From Bacillota bacterium (GTDB taxonomy: Bacteria > Bacillota > Clostridia > Acetivibrionales > DTU013), in assembly GCA_023409615.1 (NCBI GenBank), contig JAEYRF010000241.1, positions 1 through 21,468 on the forward strand: a DNA stretch of 21,468 nt, read 5' to 3'. The position numbers were made by a program, and so were the translations under genes. Positions 16,401-21,468 of this stretch are shown piece after piece. The first letter of the stretch is position 1, and each line of letters begins with the position of its first letter. The notes under the pieces were generated by a model that was not told where the DNA came from, ran no database searches, and saw only the letters and a list, made by a program, of their open reading frames with translations.

Positions 16401-17063
16401 AGCTCTGATTTCGCTGATACTGAAACAGAAGGAATTGAAACGGCCAATGATGCATCAGCTGCTAACATGAAAAACCTGATAGACGGCAGACTGGTTACTA
16501 TAGGAGGAATCATCACAGAGAAAAAGGCTAAAACAACAAAAAATAATAATCTAATGGCTTTTGTCACGCTGGAGGACCTTTACGGAAGCATTGAAATCAT
16601 TGTGTTTCCGAATGTCCTGACCAGATATGGTGATCTGCTTATAAACGAAAATGCAGTATTCGTTGACGGACGACTTAGTATAAGAGAGGAGGAACAGCCT
16701 AAAATTATATGTGAGTCGGTACGAATGATTAAAAAGAAGGAAGTATCCGAAAACAGGCATGCAAAGTCGGATAAGTTCACAGAAACAGCAAAGTCAGGTG
16801 AACAGAGTATGACTGACCTGCAGGACAAAATTTTCATAAAAACAGAGGCATCTATGGATAGTGGAAAGATGAAATCGGTATTTTCGCTATTGAAGTATTT
16901 CCGTGGAAGCACACCGGTATGTTTTTGCAGCGATGATGGCGTGGGAAATATTTCCAAAATGGAGACAGGTGAATATCGCGTAGAAATGTGTGAAACACTG
17001 CATAGGGAGCTTACTGAACGTTTTGGAGACGAAAACGTGAAGATTGTATCAAAGCATAGATAA
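13449..17063 (+). CDS. dnaE: DNA polymerase III alpha subunit (DnaE type)
   Basis: The 1204-residue C-family polymerase synthesises DNA at the replication fork. In low-GC Firmicutes it usually works beside PolC in primer extension. The order of domains is the DnaE one. PHP spans residues 10-280, with H13, H15, D48-H49, E74, H95, C145, D213 and H215. The palm and fingers carry PGRGSAAGS (365-373), PDIDIDF (D406, D408) and LLKMDFLGL (D558), matching E. coli D401, D403 and D555. A helix-hairpin-helix region and an OB-fold near residue 1010 (VTIGGIITEKKAK) follow. There is no internal exonuclease domain as in PolC. ATG 13449 follows GAGGAGGGG by eight bases. Confidence 0.96.
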   Translation: MAEASMAVPGFVHLHVHTEYSLLDGANRIPDLIARTAELGMNSIAITDHGVMYGVVDFYKTAKKNGIKPILGCEVYTAKRKRFDKQPGLDADQGHLVLLARNNEGYKNLMKIVSIGFTEGFYYKPRIDTDVLRRYSGGITALSACLSGDVPKAILEGDYSKARKLALDYNEIFGQGNFFLELQSNGIEEQNLVNQNLIKLSRETGIPLAATNDAHYLRREDAKAHEVLLCIQTGKKITDEDRMKFSTDDFYIKTPEEMTAAFKNIPEALENTVKIAESCNVELEFNKLHLPQFEVPEGREPFEYLTCLCYEGLKRLYGDNAANPEYTQRLEYELQVIRQMGYVDYFLIVWDFIKYAKDNGIMVGPGRGSAAGSLTSYSLGITSIDPLKYNLLFERFLNPERVTMPDIDIDFCYERRQEVIDYVVRKYGDDRVAQIITFGTMAARAAIRDVGRALDIPYGDVDQIAKMIPFQIGMNIDKALELNPELKMKVEEDDKAAELINTARLLEGMPRHASTHAAGVVISKDPITEYVPLQKNDESVTTQFTMGLLEELGLLKMDFLGLRTLTVIRDAIELIFKDYGIQIDIEKLNMEDVDVYKMIGEGKTSGVFQLESAGMTQFMKELQPETLEDVIAGISLYRPGPMESIPRYIRYKNHPGEITYEHILLEKILDVTYGCMVYQEQVMQIVRELGGYSYGRSDLVRRAMSKKKHDVMQKERENFIHGIVDEEGTILVRGAVRNGVDEKSANRIFDQMMDFASYAFNKSHAAAYAVVAYQTAWLKYYYPVEFMAASLNSFLGTSDKVSYYVHECKQMGIEVLPPDVNESDVKFTVINKKIRFGMAAVKNVGESAVGELIRERNDKGPFKSFGDFCERIGSKDFNKRCVESLIKCGAFDSFGIYRSKMMAVYEKLLEGAQQSRKSKLEGQLSLFEIPGEVQSMKTEESYPQLNEFTPRMLLSMEKEMLGLYVSGHPLDEYEEEIEEQTTINSSDFADTETEGIETANDASAANMKNLIDGRLVTIGGIITEKKAKTTKNNNLMAFVTLEDLYGSIEIIVFPNVLTRYGDLLINENAVFVDGRLSIREEEQPKIICESVRMIKKKEVSENRHAKSDKFTETAKSGEQSMTDLQDKIFIKTEASMDSGKMKSVFSLLKYFRGSTPVCFCSDDGVGNISKMETGEYRVEMCETLHRELTERFGDENVKIVSKHR

Positions 17064-17098
17064 ATAGAGCCTTTTAGCGGTTTTAAGGACAAATTGTG

Positions 17099-17127
17099 TT
17101 GATTTTTTAAAAGAAATATTATATAGT
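17099..17127 (+). promoter_or_regulatory. Possible promoter for mtrB
   Basis: TTGATT (17099-17104), a 17-base spacer and TATAGT (17122-17127). The predicted start would lie near 17134, directly at the ribosome binding site GAGGTGG (17134-17140), so the leader would be very short. Confidence 0.4.
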
Positions 17128-17144
17128 TATTCCGAGGTGGTTAT

Positions 17145-17378
17145 ATGGACAATGAGAATGATAAGGTACTTGGAGAATACATTGCTATAAGGGCCGAAGA
17201 GAACGGTGTTACTGTGATTGGACTTACCAGAGGCAGAGATACCAAATTCCACCACACAGAAAAACTTGACAAGGGAGAGGTTTTACTGGCTCAGTTTACA
17301 GAAAATACATCTGCGATAAAGGTTAGAGGAAAATCCAAAATACTATGCCGTCATGGCGAAATAATATCCGGGGATTAG
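17145..17378 (+). CDS. mtrB: Tryptophan RNA-binding attenuation protein (TRAP)
   Basis: The 77-residue product matches Bacillus subtilis TRAP across nearly its whole length; the segment IGLTRGRDTKFHHTEKLDKG and AQFTENTSAIKVRG are almost identical. With a three-residue offset, the tryptophan-pocket residues are T28, T33, Q50 and T52, and the RNA-contact residues are K40, K59 and R61. Known TRAP is an 11-subunit ring. With bound tryptophan it wraps RNA carrying spaced GAG/UAG repeats and lowers trp gene expression. ATG 17145 follows GAGGTGG. There is no adjacent mtrA or anti-TRAP gene. It is followed by a DUF2007-like gene 21 bases on. Confidence 0.95.
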   Translation: MDNENDKVLGEYIAIRAEENGVTVIGLTRGRDTKFHHTEKLDKGEVLLAQFTENTSAIKVRGKSKILCRHGEIISGD

Positions 17379-17399
17379 TCCGAAAAGGGGCGTGTTAAA

Positions 17400-17597
17400 A
17401 TGTGGACAGTGGTATACATGGCTCAAAGTAAGGAGATCGCAACAGCATTGCAGGAGTTGCTCGCCAATGAAGGGATACTTGTTAAGCTAAGGCCAATAAA
17501 TAAAAATCACGATAACAATGATAACTATTTCGAAGTATTGGTACCGGAAGCCGAAGTGGAAGAAGCACATAGTGTTATTATTGAAAAGGGTTATTAA
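17400..17597 (+). CDS. DUF2007-like small protein
   Basis: A 65-residue protein with the alternating beta/alpha pattern of DUF2007 ('putative signal-transducing') proteins: WTVVYMAQSKEIATALQELL, then GILVKLRPIN, then YFEVLVPEAEVEEAHSVI. No catalytic residues are evident. The family has a ferredoxin-like/PII-like fold, but its function is unknown. ATG 17400 follows AGGGGCG. It is probably cotranscribed with the TRAP gene, since only 21 bases separate them and a terminator follows. Confidence 0.8.
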   Translation: MWTVVYMAQSKEIATALQELLANEGILVKLRPINKNHDNNDNYFEVLVPEAEVEEAHSVIIEKGY

Positions 17598-17630
17598 TGA
17601 GATAGAAATTGAATAATACGAAAGTTGAAT

Positions 17631-17669
17631 CCCGTGTGAAGAAAATAACACGGGCTTACTATTTTTTTT
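17631..17669 (+). terminator. Rho-independent terminator
   Basis: The stem CCCGTGT (17631-17637) / ACACGGG (17648-17654) is perfect and is followed within eight bases by eight T (17662-17669). It ends the TRAP/DUF2007 unit. Confidence 0.85.
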
Positions 17670-17692
17670 AGGACAAATTTCAGGAGGGTTCA

Positions 17693-18115
17693 ATGTTTGT
17701 ATCACAAACACTATTTACGGTCAGATATGCCGAAACTGACCAAATGGGGGTCGTACATCATTCCAACTATGCTGTATGGTTTGAAGCAGGCAGAACGGAT
17801 TTTATAAAGAAAATGGGATTGCCCTATTCGAAAATTGAGGAAAGCGGTGCCAAACTTCCCCTTCTTGAATTAAGATGCCAATTCAAAGGCTTTGCCAGAT
17901 ACGAGGATGAAATTATTGTTAAGACCTCTATAAGCGAGTACACAGCCACCAGAATCGTATTTCATTATGAAGTTTACAAACAGGACGGGGAACATGCTAT
18001 TACACTGGGCGAAACAATGCATTGCTGGACTGATGGCAATCTGAAGCCTGTTAATCTTAAAAGATACAAACCTGAAATATATGATCTTATAGAAAAAGCT
18101 GTCATAACTCCATAA
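17693..18115 (+). CDS. YbgC/FadM-type acyl-CoA thioesterase
   Basis: A 140-residue hotdog-fold protein of the 4-hydroxybenzoyl-CoA thioesterase family, which hydrolyses acyl-CoA thioesters in the cytoplasm. The family motif RYAETDQMGVVHHSNYAVWF is present near the N-terminus, with the catalytic Asp D16 and the usual H22-to-Y26 spacing. ATG 17693 follows AGGAGGG by a few bases. The natural substrate is not readable from the sequence. It appears to be transcribed alone, between the terminator at 17631-17669 and the pgsA promoter. Confidence 0.92.
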   Translation: MFVSQTLFTVRYAETDQMGVVHHSNYAVWFEAGRTDFIKKMGLPYSKIEESGAKLPLLELRCQFKGFARYEDEIIVKTSISEYTATRIVFHYEVYKQDGEHAITLGETMHCWTDGNLKPVNLKRYKPEIYDLIEKAVITP

Positions 18116-18162
18116 GACAAATTAATATCTATATCGTATCCTGTATTTATAAATCCCGTACA

Positions 18163-18192
18163 TTGCACAATATTGTTTTTATATGGTAAACT
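18163..18192 (+). promoter_or_regulatory. Probable promoter for the pgsA operon
   Basis: TTGCAC (18163-18168), an 18-base spacer and TAAACT (18187-18192). A 10-bp perfect palindrome ACAATATTGT (18167-18176) overlaps the -35 end and spacer and might be a repressor site. This is the first promoter-like sequence before five closely packed genes. Confidence 0.45.
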
Positions 18193-18221
18193 ATTGAGTA
18201 ATAAATCTTAGGTGGTGTATC

Positions 18222-18776
18222 ATGAACGTACCAAATATTCTTACAGTATTTCGTTTTATTATAATACCTGTGTTTGCGTATTACCTAAGTACTCGCAATT
18301 ATGTACTTGCAGTAATACTGTTCCTCGCCGGAGGGCTGACGGATATATTGGACGGTTATATTGCCAGAAAGTGCAATTTGGTTACATCATGGGGAAAAAT
18401 TGCAGATCCGATGGCTGATAAGATGATGCAGATAACAGCGATTGTTATTCTTTCTTTGGTACTGAAAATAGTGCCTATTGAGCTGCTTTTTATTATCATG
18501 GCAAAGGAAATGCTGATGGGCATAGGTGCGCTTGTATTGTATAAGCAGAATCACTATGTAGTGTCAGCTAATTGGTATGGAAAAATGGCTACTGTTATTT
18601 TCTATTTGGCCATAGTACTACTGTTATTTGATGAACCGTTCGGTCGTTGGACTATATTGGGTTTTGCCTTTAATCAGTTCTTTTTTACCGTAGCTGTGAT
18701 TTTTGCATTATTTGCATTCTTCATGTATCTGAATGCTTATGTGAAAATAAAACAGCAAAATGCCGAGAGAAGCTAA
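18222..18776 (+). CDS. pgsA: CDP-diacylglycerol-glycerol-3-phosphate 3-phosphatidyltransferase
   Basis: The 184-residue membrane enzyme makes phosphatidylglycerophosphate from CDP-diacylglycerol and glycerol-3-phosphate, the first step of phosphatidylglycerol synthesis. The CDP-alcohol phosphotransferase motif is complete: D41, then D44-G45, A48-R49, G58, D62 and D66, with the exact family spacing. About five or six membrane segments fit the family, and the start MNVPNILTVFRF is typical of PgsA. A close relative of other substrate specificity cannot be fully excluded. It begins the operon with DUF5685, J-domain and mutS2 genes. Confidence 0.92.
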   Translation: MNVPNILTVFRFIIIPVFAYYLSTRNYVLAVILFLAGGLTDILDGYIARKCNLVTSWGKIADPMADKMMQITAIVILSLVLKIVPIELLFIIMAKEMLMGIGALVLYKQNHYVVSANWYGKMATVIFYLAIVLLLFDEPFGRWTILGFAFNQFFFTVAVIFALFAFFMYLNAYVKIKQQNAERS

Positions 18777-18779
18777 ATT

Positions 18780-19667
18780 ATGTTTGGATATATAATTCCG
18801 GAGAAGCCGGAGTTGAAAATAAGAGAATATGAAGCTTTCAGAGCTTATTACTGTGGAGTATGCAGGTCAATCGGCAAACGGCATGGCCAGTTGAAGAGAT
18901 TGACCTTGAATTATGACTCTGCTTTTTTGGCTGTTCTGTTATCCGCAGTTGCAAATATGCCCGGAAAGGTAATGAGAAGGCGATGTCCTGCGCACCCGTT
19001 CGAAAAAAGGCATATGATCGAGGAAAGCAATATTGTTGATTATGCCTCAGACATTAACCTGCTGCTGGCGTATTATAATCTGGAAGACAAAAAGAGAGAT
19101 GACGGTAAGGTAGCTCCTTCTGCGGCAATGTTGATACTGAAAAGAAGATTCCGGATGCTTCGTAAAAAATACTCGGAAAAATGTGTTATCATGGAAGCAC
19201 GGCTGGATGATCTGGTATCATTGGAAAAAGAAAAATGCGCCTCAATGGATATGGCTGCAGAGCCTTTTGCGAAGCTGATGGAAGAGGTTACGGCTTTTGA
19301 ACCGCTTTGCAGCGATGAAAAAACGGAGCAGACATTGAGATGGATCGGATATCACCTGGGTAAGTGGATATACCTGTTGGATGCGTATGATGATCTCGAA
19401 AAAGATATCAGGGACAAGAGTTACAATCCTCTGATCTATCAGTATCAATACAGGGATCAGGATATTAATGAGTTCAAACTGCAAATCCGTGAGCGGGTCG
19501 AGTTCAATCTGATGTATTCATTAAACCAGATATCAAAGGCGTTTGAATTACTGGAGATAAAAATAAATCAGGGAATTATAGAGAATATAATATATATGGG
19601 AATGAGAAGGAAGACTGAAAATATTCTTGGGATGGGGAGTTGCAAACATAGTGAAGAATCCGTATGA
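18780..19667 (+). CDS. DUF5685 family protein
   Basis: The 295-residue protein begins MFGYIIPEKPELKIREYEAF and has YYCGVCRSIG (C25, C28), the hallmark of DUF5685, plus a third cysteine (C69). The rest is predicted helical. Two acidic patches, EDKKRDD (101-107) and DAYDDLEKD (200-208), look like the two Asp-rich motifs of helical isoprenoid synthases, but this is a distant resemblance. No signal peptide is visible. It starts four bases after pgsA and its end overlaps the next gene by 17 bases, so it is cotranscribed and probably coupled. The family function is unknown. Confidence 0.85.
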   Translation: MFGYIIPEKPELKIREYEAFRAYYCGVCRSIGKRHGQLKRLTLNYDSAFLAVLLSAVANMPGKVMRRRCPAHPFEKRHMIEESNIVDYASDINLLLAYYNLEDKKRDDGKVAPSAAMLILKRRFRMLRKKYSEKCVIMEARLDDLVSLEKEKCASMDMAAEPFAKLMEEVTAFEPLCSDEKTEQTLRWIGYHLGKWIYLLDAYDDLEKDIRDKSYNPLIYQYQYRDQDINEFKLQIRERVEFNLMYSLNQISKAFELLEIKINQGIIENIIYMGMRRKTENILGMGSCKHSEESV

Positions 19668-20271
19668 AGTTCTTGGAATCAGGGAAGGCGCTAGTGAGGA
19701 CGAAATAAAGAAAGCTTACAGGGATATGGTAAAAAAGTACCACCCTGATCAATATCAGGATAATCCATTGTCAAAATTAGCTGAGGAAAAGCTGCGTGAA
19801 GTCAATGAGGCCTATGATTACCTCATGAAAAATGCGGCTCCGAAGCAGGAATCTTCGTACAACAGAGGCAGAAGCGGCAGCGGATGGAGCAGTCAGGGCA
19901 ACAGTGACTTTTATAATCAGGTCAAGTCCAATATAAACACAGGCAATGTAAAACTGGCAGAGGATATGCTGGACAGCAACGGCAACCGCACAGCTGAATG
20001 GTTTTACCTGAAGGGCTTGATATTTACACGCAAAGGTTGGTATGACGAGGCATACACGCACCTTCAAAGGGCGGTTACAATGGATCCGACAAATTATGAG
20101 TACAGAAGCGCACTCAACAGCATGAACAATGCAAATAATGCATACAGATCCAATTCCTATAACAGAGGCTACAGCAGACAGAATGTGGACTTTTGCCAGA
20201 TATGCCAGGCTTTATGGTGTGCAGACTGCTGCTGCGAATGTGCCGGAGGAGACCTGATCGGGTGCTGCTGA
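19651..20271 (+). CDS. J-domain protein with TPR-like repeat and cysteine-rich tail
   Basis: A 206-residue protein. Residues 3-65 are a J domain with the HPD motif (31-33), which in this family stimulates Hsp70/DnaK ATPase. A Gly/Ser/Asn-rich linker (66-95) is followed by a TPR-like helical pair (about 100-155). The tail has nine cysteines within 25 residues (CQIC, C, CCCEC and a terminal CC) and probably binds metal. GTG 19651 is chosen because it gives the usual MKNPYEVLGI start, with GGGGAG 11 bases upstream; TTG 19627 is the longer option. It overlaps the preceding gene, which suggests coupled translation. Confidence 0.88.
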   Translation: MKNPYEVLGIREGASEDEIKKAYRDMVKKYHPDQYQDNPLSKLAEEKLREVNEAYDYLMKNAAPKQESSYNRGRSGSGWSSQGNSDFYNQVKSNINTGNVKLAEDMLDSNGNRTAEWFYLKGLIFTRKGWYDEAYTHLQRAVTMDPTNYEYRSALNSMNNANNAYRSNSYNRGYSRQNVDFCQICQALWCADCCCECAGGDLIGCC

Positions 20272-20305
20272 TGACAGCATCATGGGAGGGTAATGGAGGA
20301 GTTGG

Positions 20306-20827
20306 ATGAAGTCTGATGCGATTAATACGAAAAGAATTGCTCTAAATGGTATTCTGGGAGCCCTTGCAGTCATATGTCTTGTGCTGGCGGCGATCCTGCC
20401 AACGAACAGGTTATCATTGTATGCGTTGAGCTCCTTTTTCGTTGCAGTTTCTATTATAGAAAGCGGCGTGAAGGCAGGTTGGATTTTTTATGCTGCTACA
20501 TGTCTTCTTGCATTAATCGTGGTGCCGTACAAGCTTGGGATCATACCATATGTTATTTTTTTTGGAATGTACGGTATTGTGAAATATTACATTGAGAAGC
20601 TTGATAAAATAGTAGTTGAATATATATTAAAATTTGCCTTTTTTGATATTTGTGTCGGAATCGCCGCACTTACGATCATAGAGGTTTTTGGTTTCAGTCT
20701 GGCAGTAGAGTTGCCATGGTGGTTACTGATCATTGCACTGCAGGTCGTATTTTTCCTGTATGATATTGTCTACACCCTTTTCATCAACTTCTACAGGGGA
20801 AAACTGAGACCAAAGTTGAAATGGTAA
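20306..20827 (+). CDS. Integral membrane protein, unknown function
   Basis: A 173-residue protein with about five hydrophobic segments between positive termini, KSDAINTKRI at the start and RGKLRPKLKW at the end. The pattern resembles small substrate-binding (S) components of ECF transporters, but no diagnostic motif is visible, so this is only a thought. ATG 20306 follows GGAGGAG. It sits between the J-domain gene and mutS2 in the same operon. Confidence 0.75.
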   Translation: MKSDAINTKRIALNGILGALAVICLVLAAILPTNRLSLYALSSFFVAVSIIESGVKAGWIFYAATCLLALIVVPYKLGIIPYVIFFGMYGIVKYYIEKLDKIVVEYILKFAFFDICVGIAALTIIEVFGFSLAVELPWWLLIIALQVVFFLYDIVYTLFINFYRGKLRPKLKW

Positions 20828-20864
20828 ATAGGAAAACAATTAGCCAAGGAGTAAAGATATTGCT

Positions 20865-21468
20865 ATGGATGATAGGGCAATAAAAATACTGGAATTTGAT
20901 AAAATAATCAGCAGACTTTACCAACTGTGCGCATCAGAGCTTGGCAGAGAGCTTGTAAATGAACTGAAGCCTCGCTGTGAGCCGGATGTGGTATCTGAAA
21001 TGCTCAGAGAAACAACAGATGCAACGGATTTCATACTAAGAAGGGGAAACCCTCCACTGGGCGGAATACACGACATAAGAGGCAGCTTGAAGAGAGTAGA
21101 GATCGGCTCTGTACTAAACCCCGGCGAACTTCTTTATATCGCAGATACGCTGCGCGCTGCAAGGTCTCTAAAAAACTATTCCGCAACAGTTGACCCAAAG
21201 GATAATGAGGACTTAAACCGCATCAGTGGAATGATTGCTTCTATTACGTCAAATAAGCGGGTAGAAGACAAGATCAATATGGCCATTGTCAGCGAGGAGG
21301 AGATATCTGACAGTGCCAGTAACACCCTTTCACATATCAGAAGGCAGATCAGCGAACAGCAGAGTGGTATTAAGGAAAAACTCAGCAGTATGACCAGGTC
21401 TTCAAAATATCAGAAGATGATGCAGGATTCCATTGTAACGCTCAGGGCGGACCGTTATGTTGTCCCGG
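20865..21468 (+). CDS. mutS2: MutS2 family protein, N-terminal part
   Basis: The reading frame stays open from ATG 20865 to the window edge, giving 201 residues and no stop. The N-terminus (MDDRAIKILEFDKIISRLYQ) and the later NPPLGGIHDIRGSLKR and LRADRYVVP match the MutS2 N-terminal region. The ATPase and Smr nuclease domains lie beyond the window. MutS2 acts on branched DNA or stalled ribosomes and is not the mismatch-repair MutS. AAGGAG (20846-20851) is 13 bases upstream, a rather long spacing. It is 37 bases after the membrane-protein gene. Confidence 0.93.
   Translation, partial: MDDRAIKILEFDKIISRLYQLCASELGRELVNELKPRCEPDVVSEMLRETTDATDFILRRGNPPLGGIHDIRGSLKRVEIGSVLNPGELLYIADTLRAARSLKNYSATVDPKDNEDLNRISGMIASITSNKRVEDKINMAIVSEEEISDSASNTLSHIRRQISEQQSGIKEKLSSMTRSSKYQKMMQDSIVTLRADRYVVP

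Noticed and set aside
1..21468. CRISPR array, tRNA, rRNA or insertion sequence
   Set aside because: I saw no regularly spaced repeats, cloverleaf, rRNA sequence or transposase; the serine recombinase is the only mobility gene.

Overview
The window looks like a chromosomal stretch from an endospore-forming Firmicute of the class Clostridia. The evidence is a full-length spore-coat ATPase SpoIVA, strong GGAGG-type ribosome binding sites, several TTG and GTG starts, a clostridial-style DnaE, and a pgsA / DUF5685 / J-domain / mutS2 run. Placement near the Ruminiclostridium/Acetivibrio branch is a guess from general resemblance. I see no rRNA, tRNA or CRISPR.

Left part (1-3630): a promoter drives a small zinc-ribbon protein. 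Next come a second zinc-ribbon protein with a membrane tail, a DUF2085 membrane protein, 5-formyltetrahydrofolate cyclo-ligase and a CPBP-family membrane protease. All are on the plus strand with short gaps.

Accessory island (about 3640-7070): this is the unusual part. A sigma-54 (RpoN) homologue keeps the activator-binding N-terminus and the core-binding region. It stops just before the DNA-binding end, so the RpoN box is missing. Twelve bases later a small orphan gene lies on the opposite strand, followed by one or two tiny genes and a large serine recombinase. A truncated sigma factor gene beside a serine recombinase recalls the sigK/skin arrangement. However, the missing rpoN 3' end is not found in the remaining 14 kb, so a decoy protein or a relic is equally possible.

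Middle (7090-12290): a YegS/DagK-type lipid kinase, spoIVA with its own terminator, an alpha-phosphohexomutase, and a convergent cysteine-rich protein of unknown function that overlaps the mutase gene by 7 bases.

Right part (12290-21468): an HD-GYP protein (c-di-GMP phosphodiesterase family), DNA polymerase III alpha (DnaE, 1204 aa, with apparently intact PHP metal residues), a clear homologue of the tryptophan-responsive RNA-binding protein TRAP (MtrB), a DUF2007-like protein and a terminator. Then come a hotdog thioesterase and a promoter leading into a tight operon: pgsA, a DUF5685 protein, a J-domain/TPR protein with a cysteine-rich tail, a membrane protein, and the start of mutS2, which runs off the window edge.

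Gene starts were chosen from Shine-Dalgarno spacing. Several differ from the longest open frame, and each entry says why.
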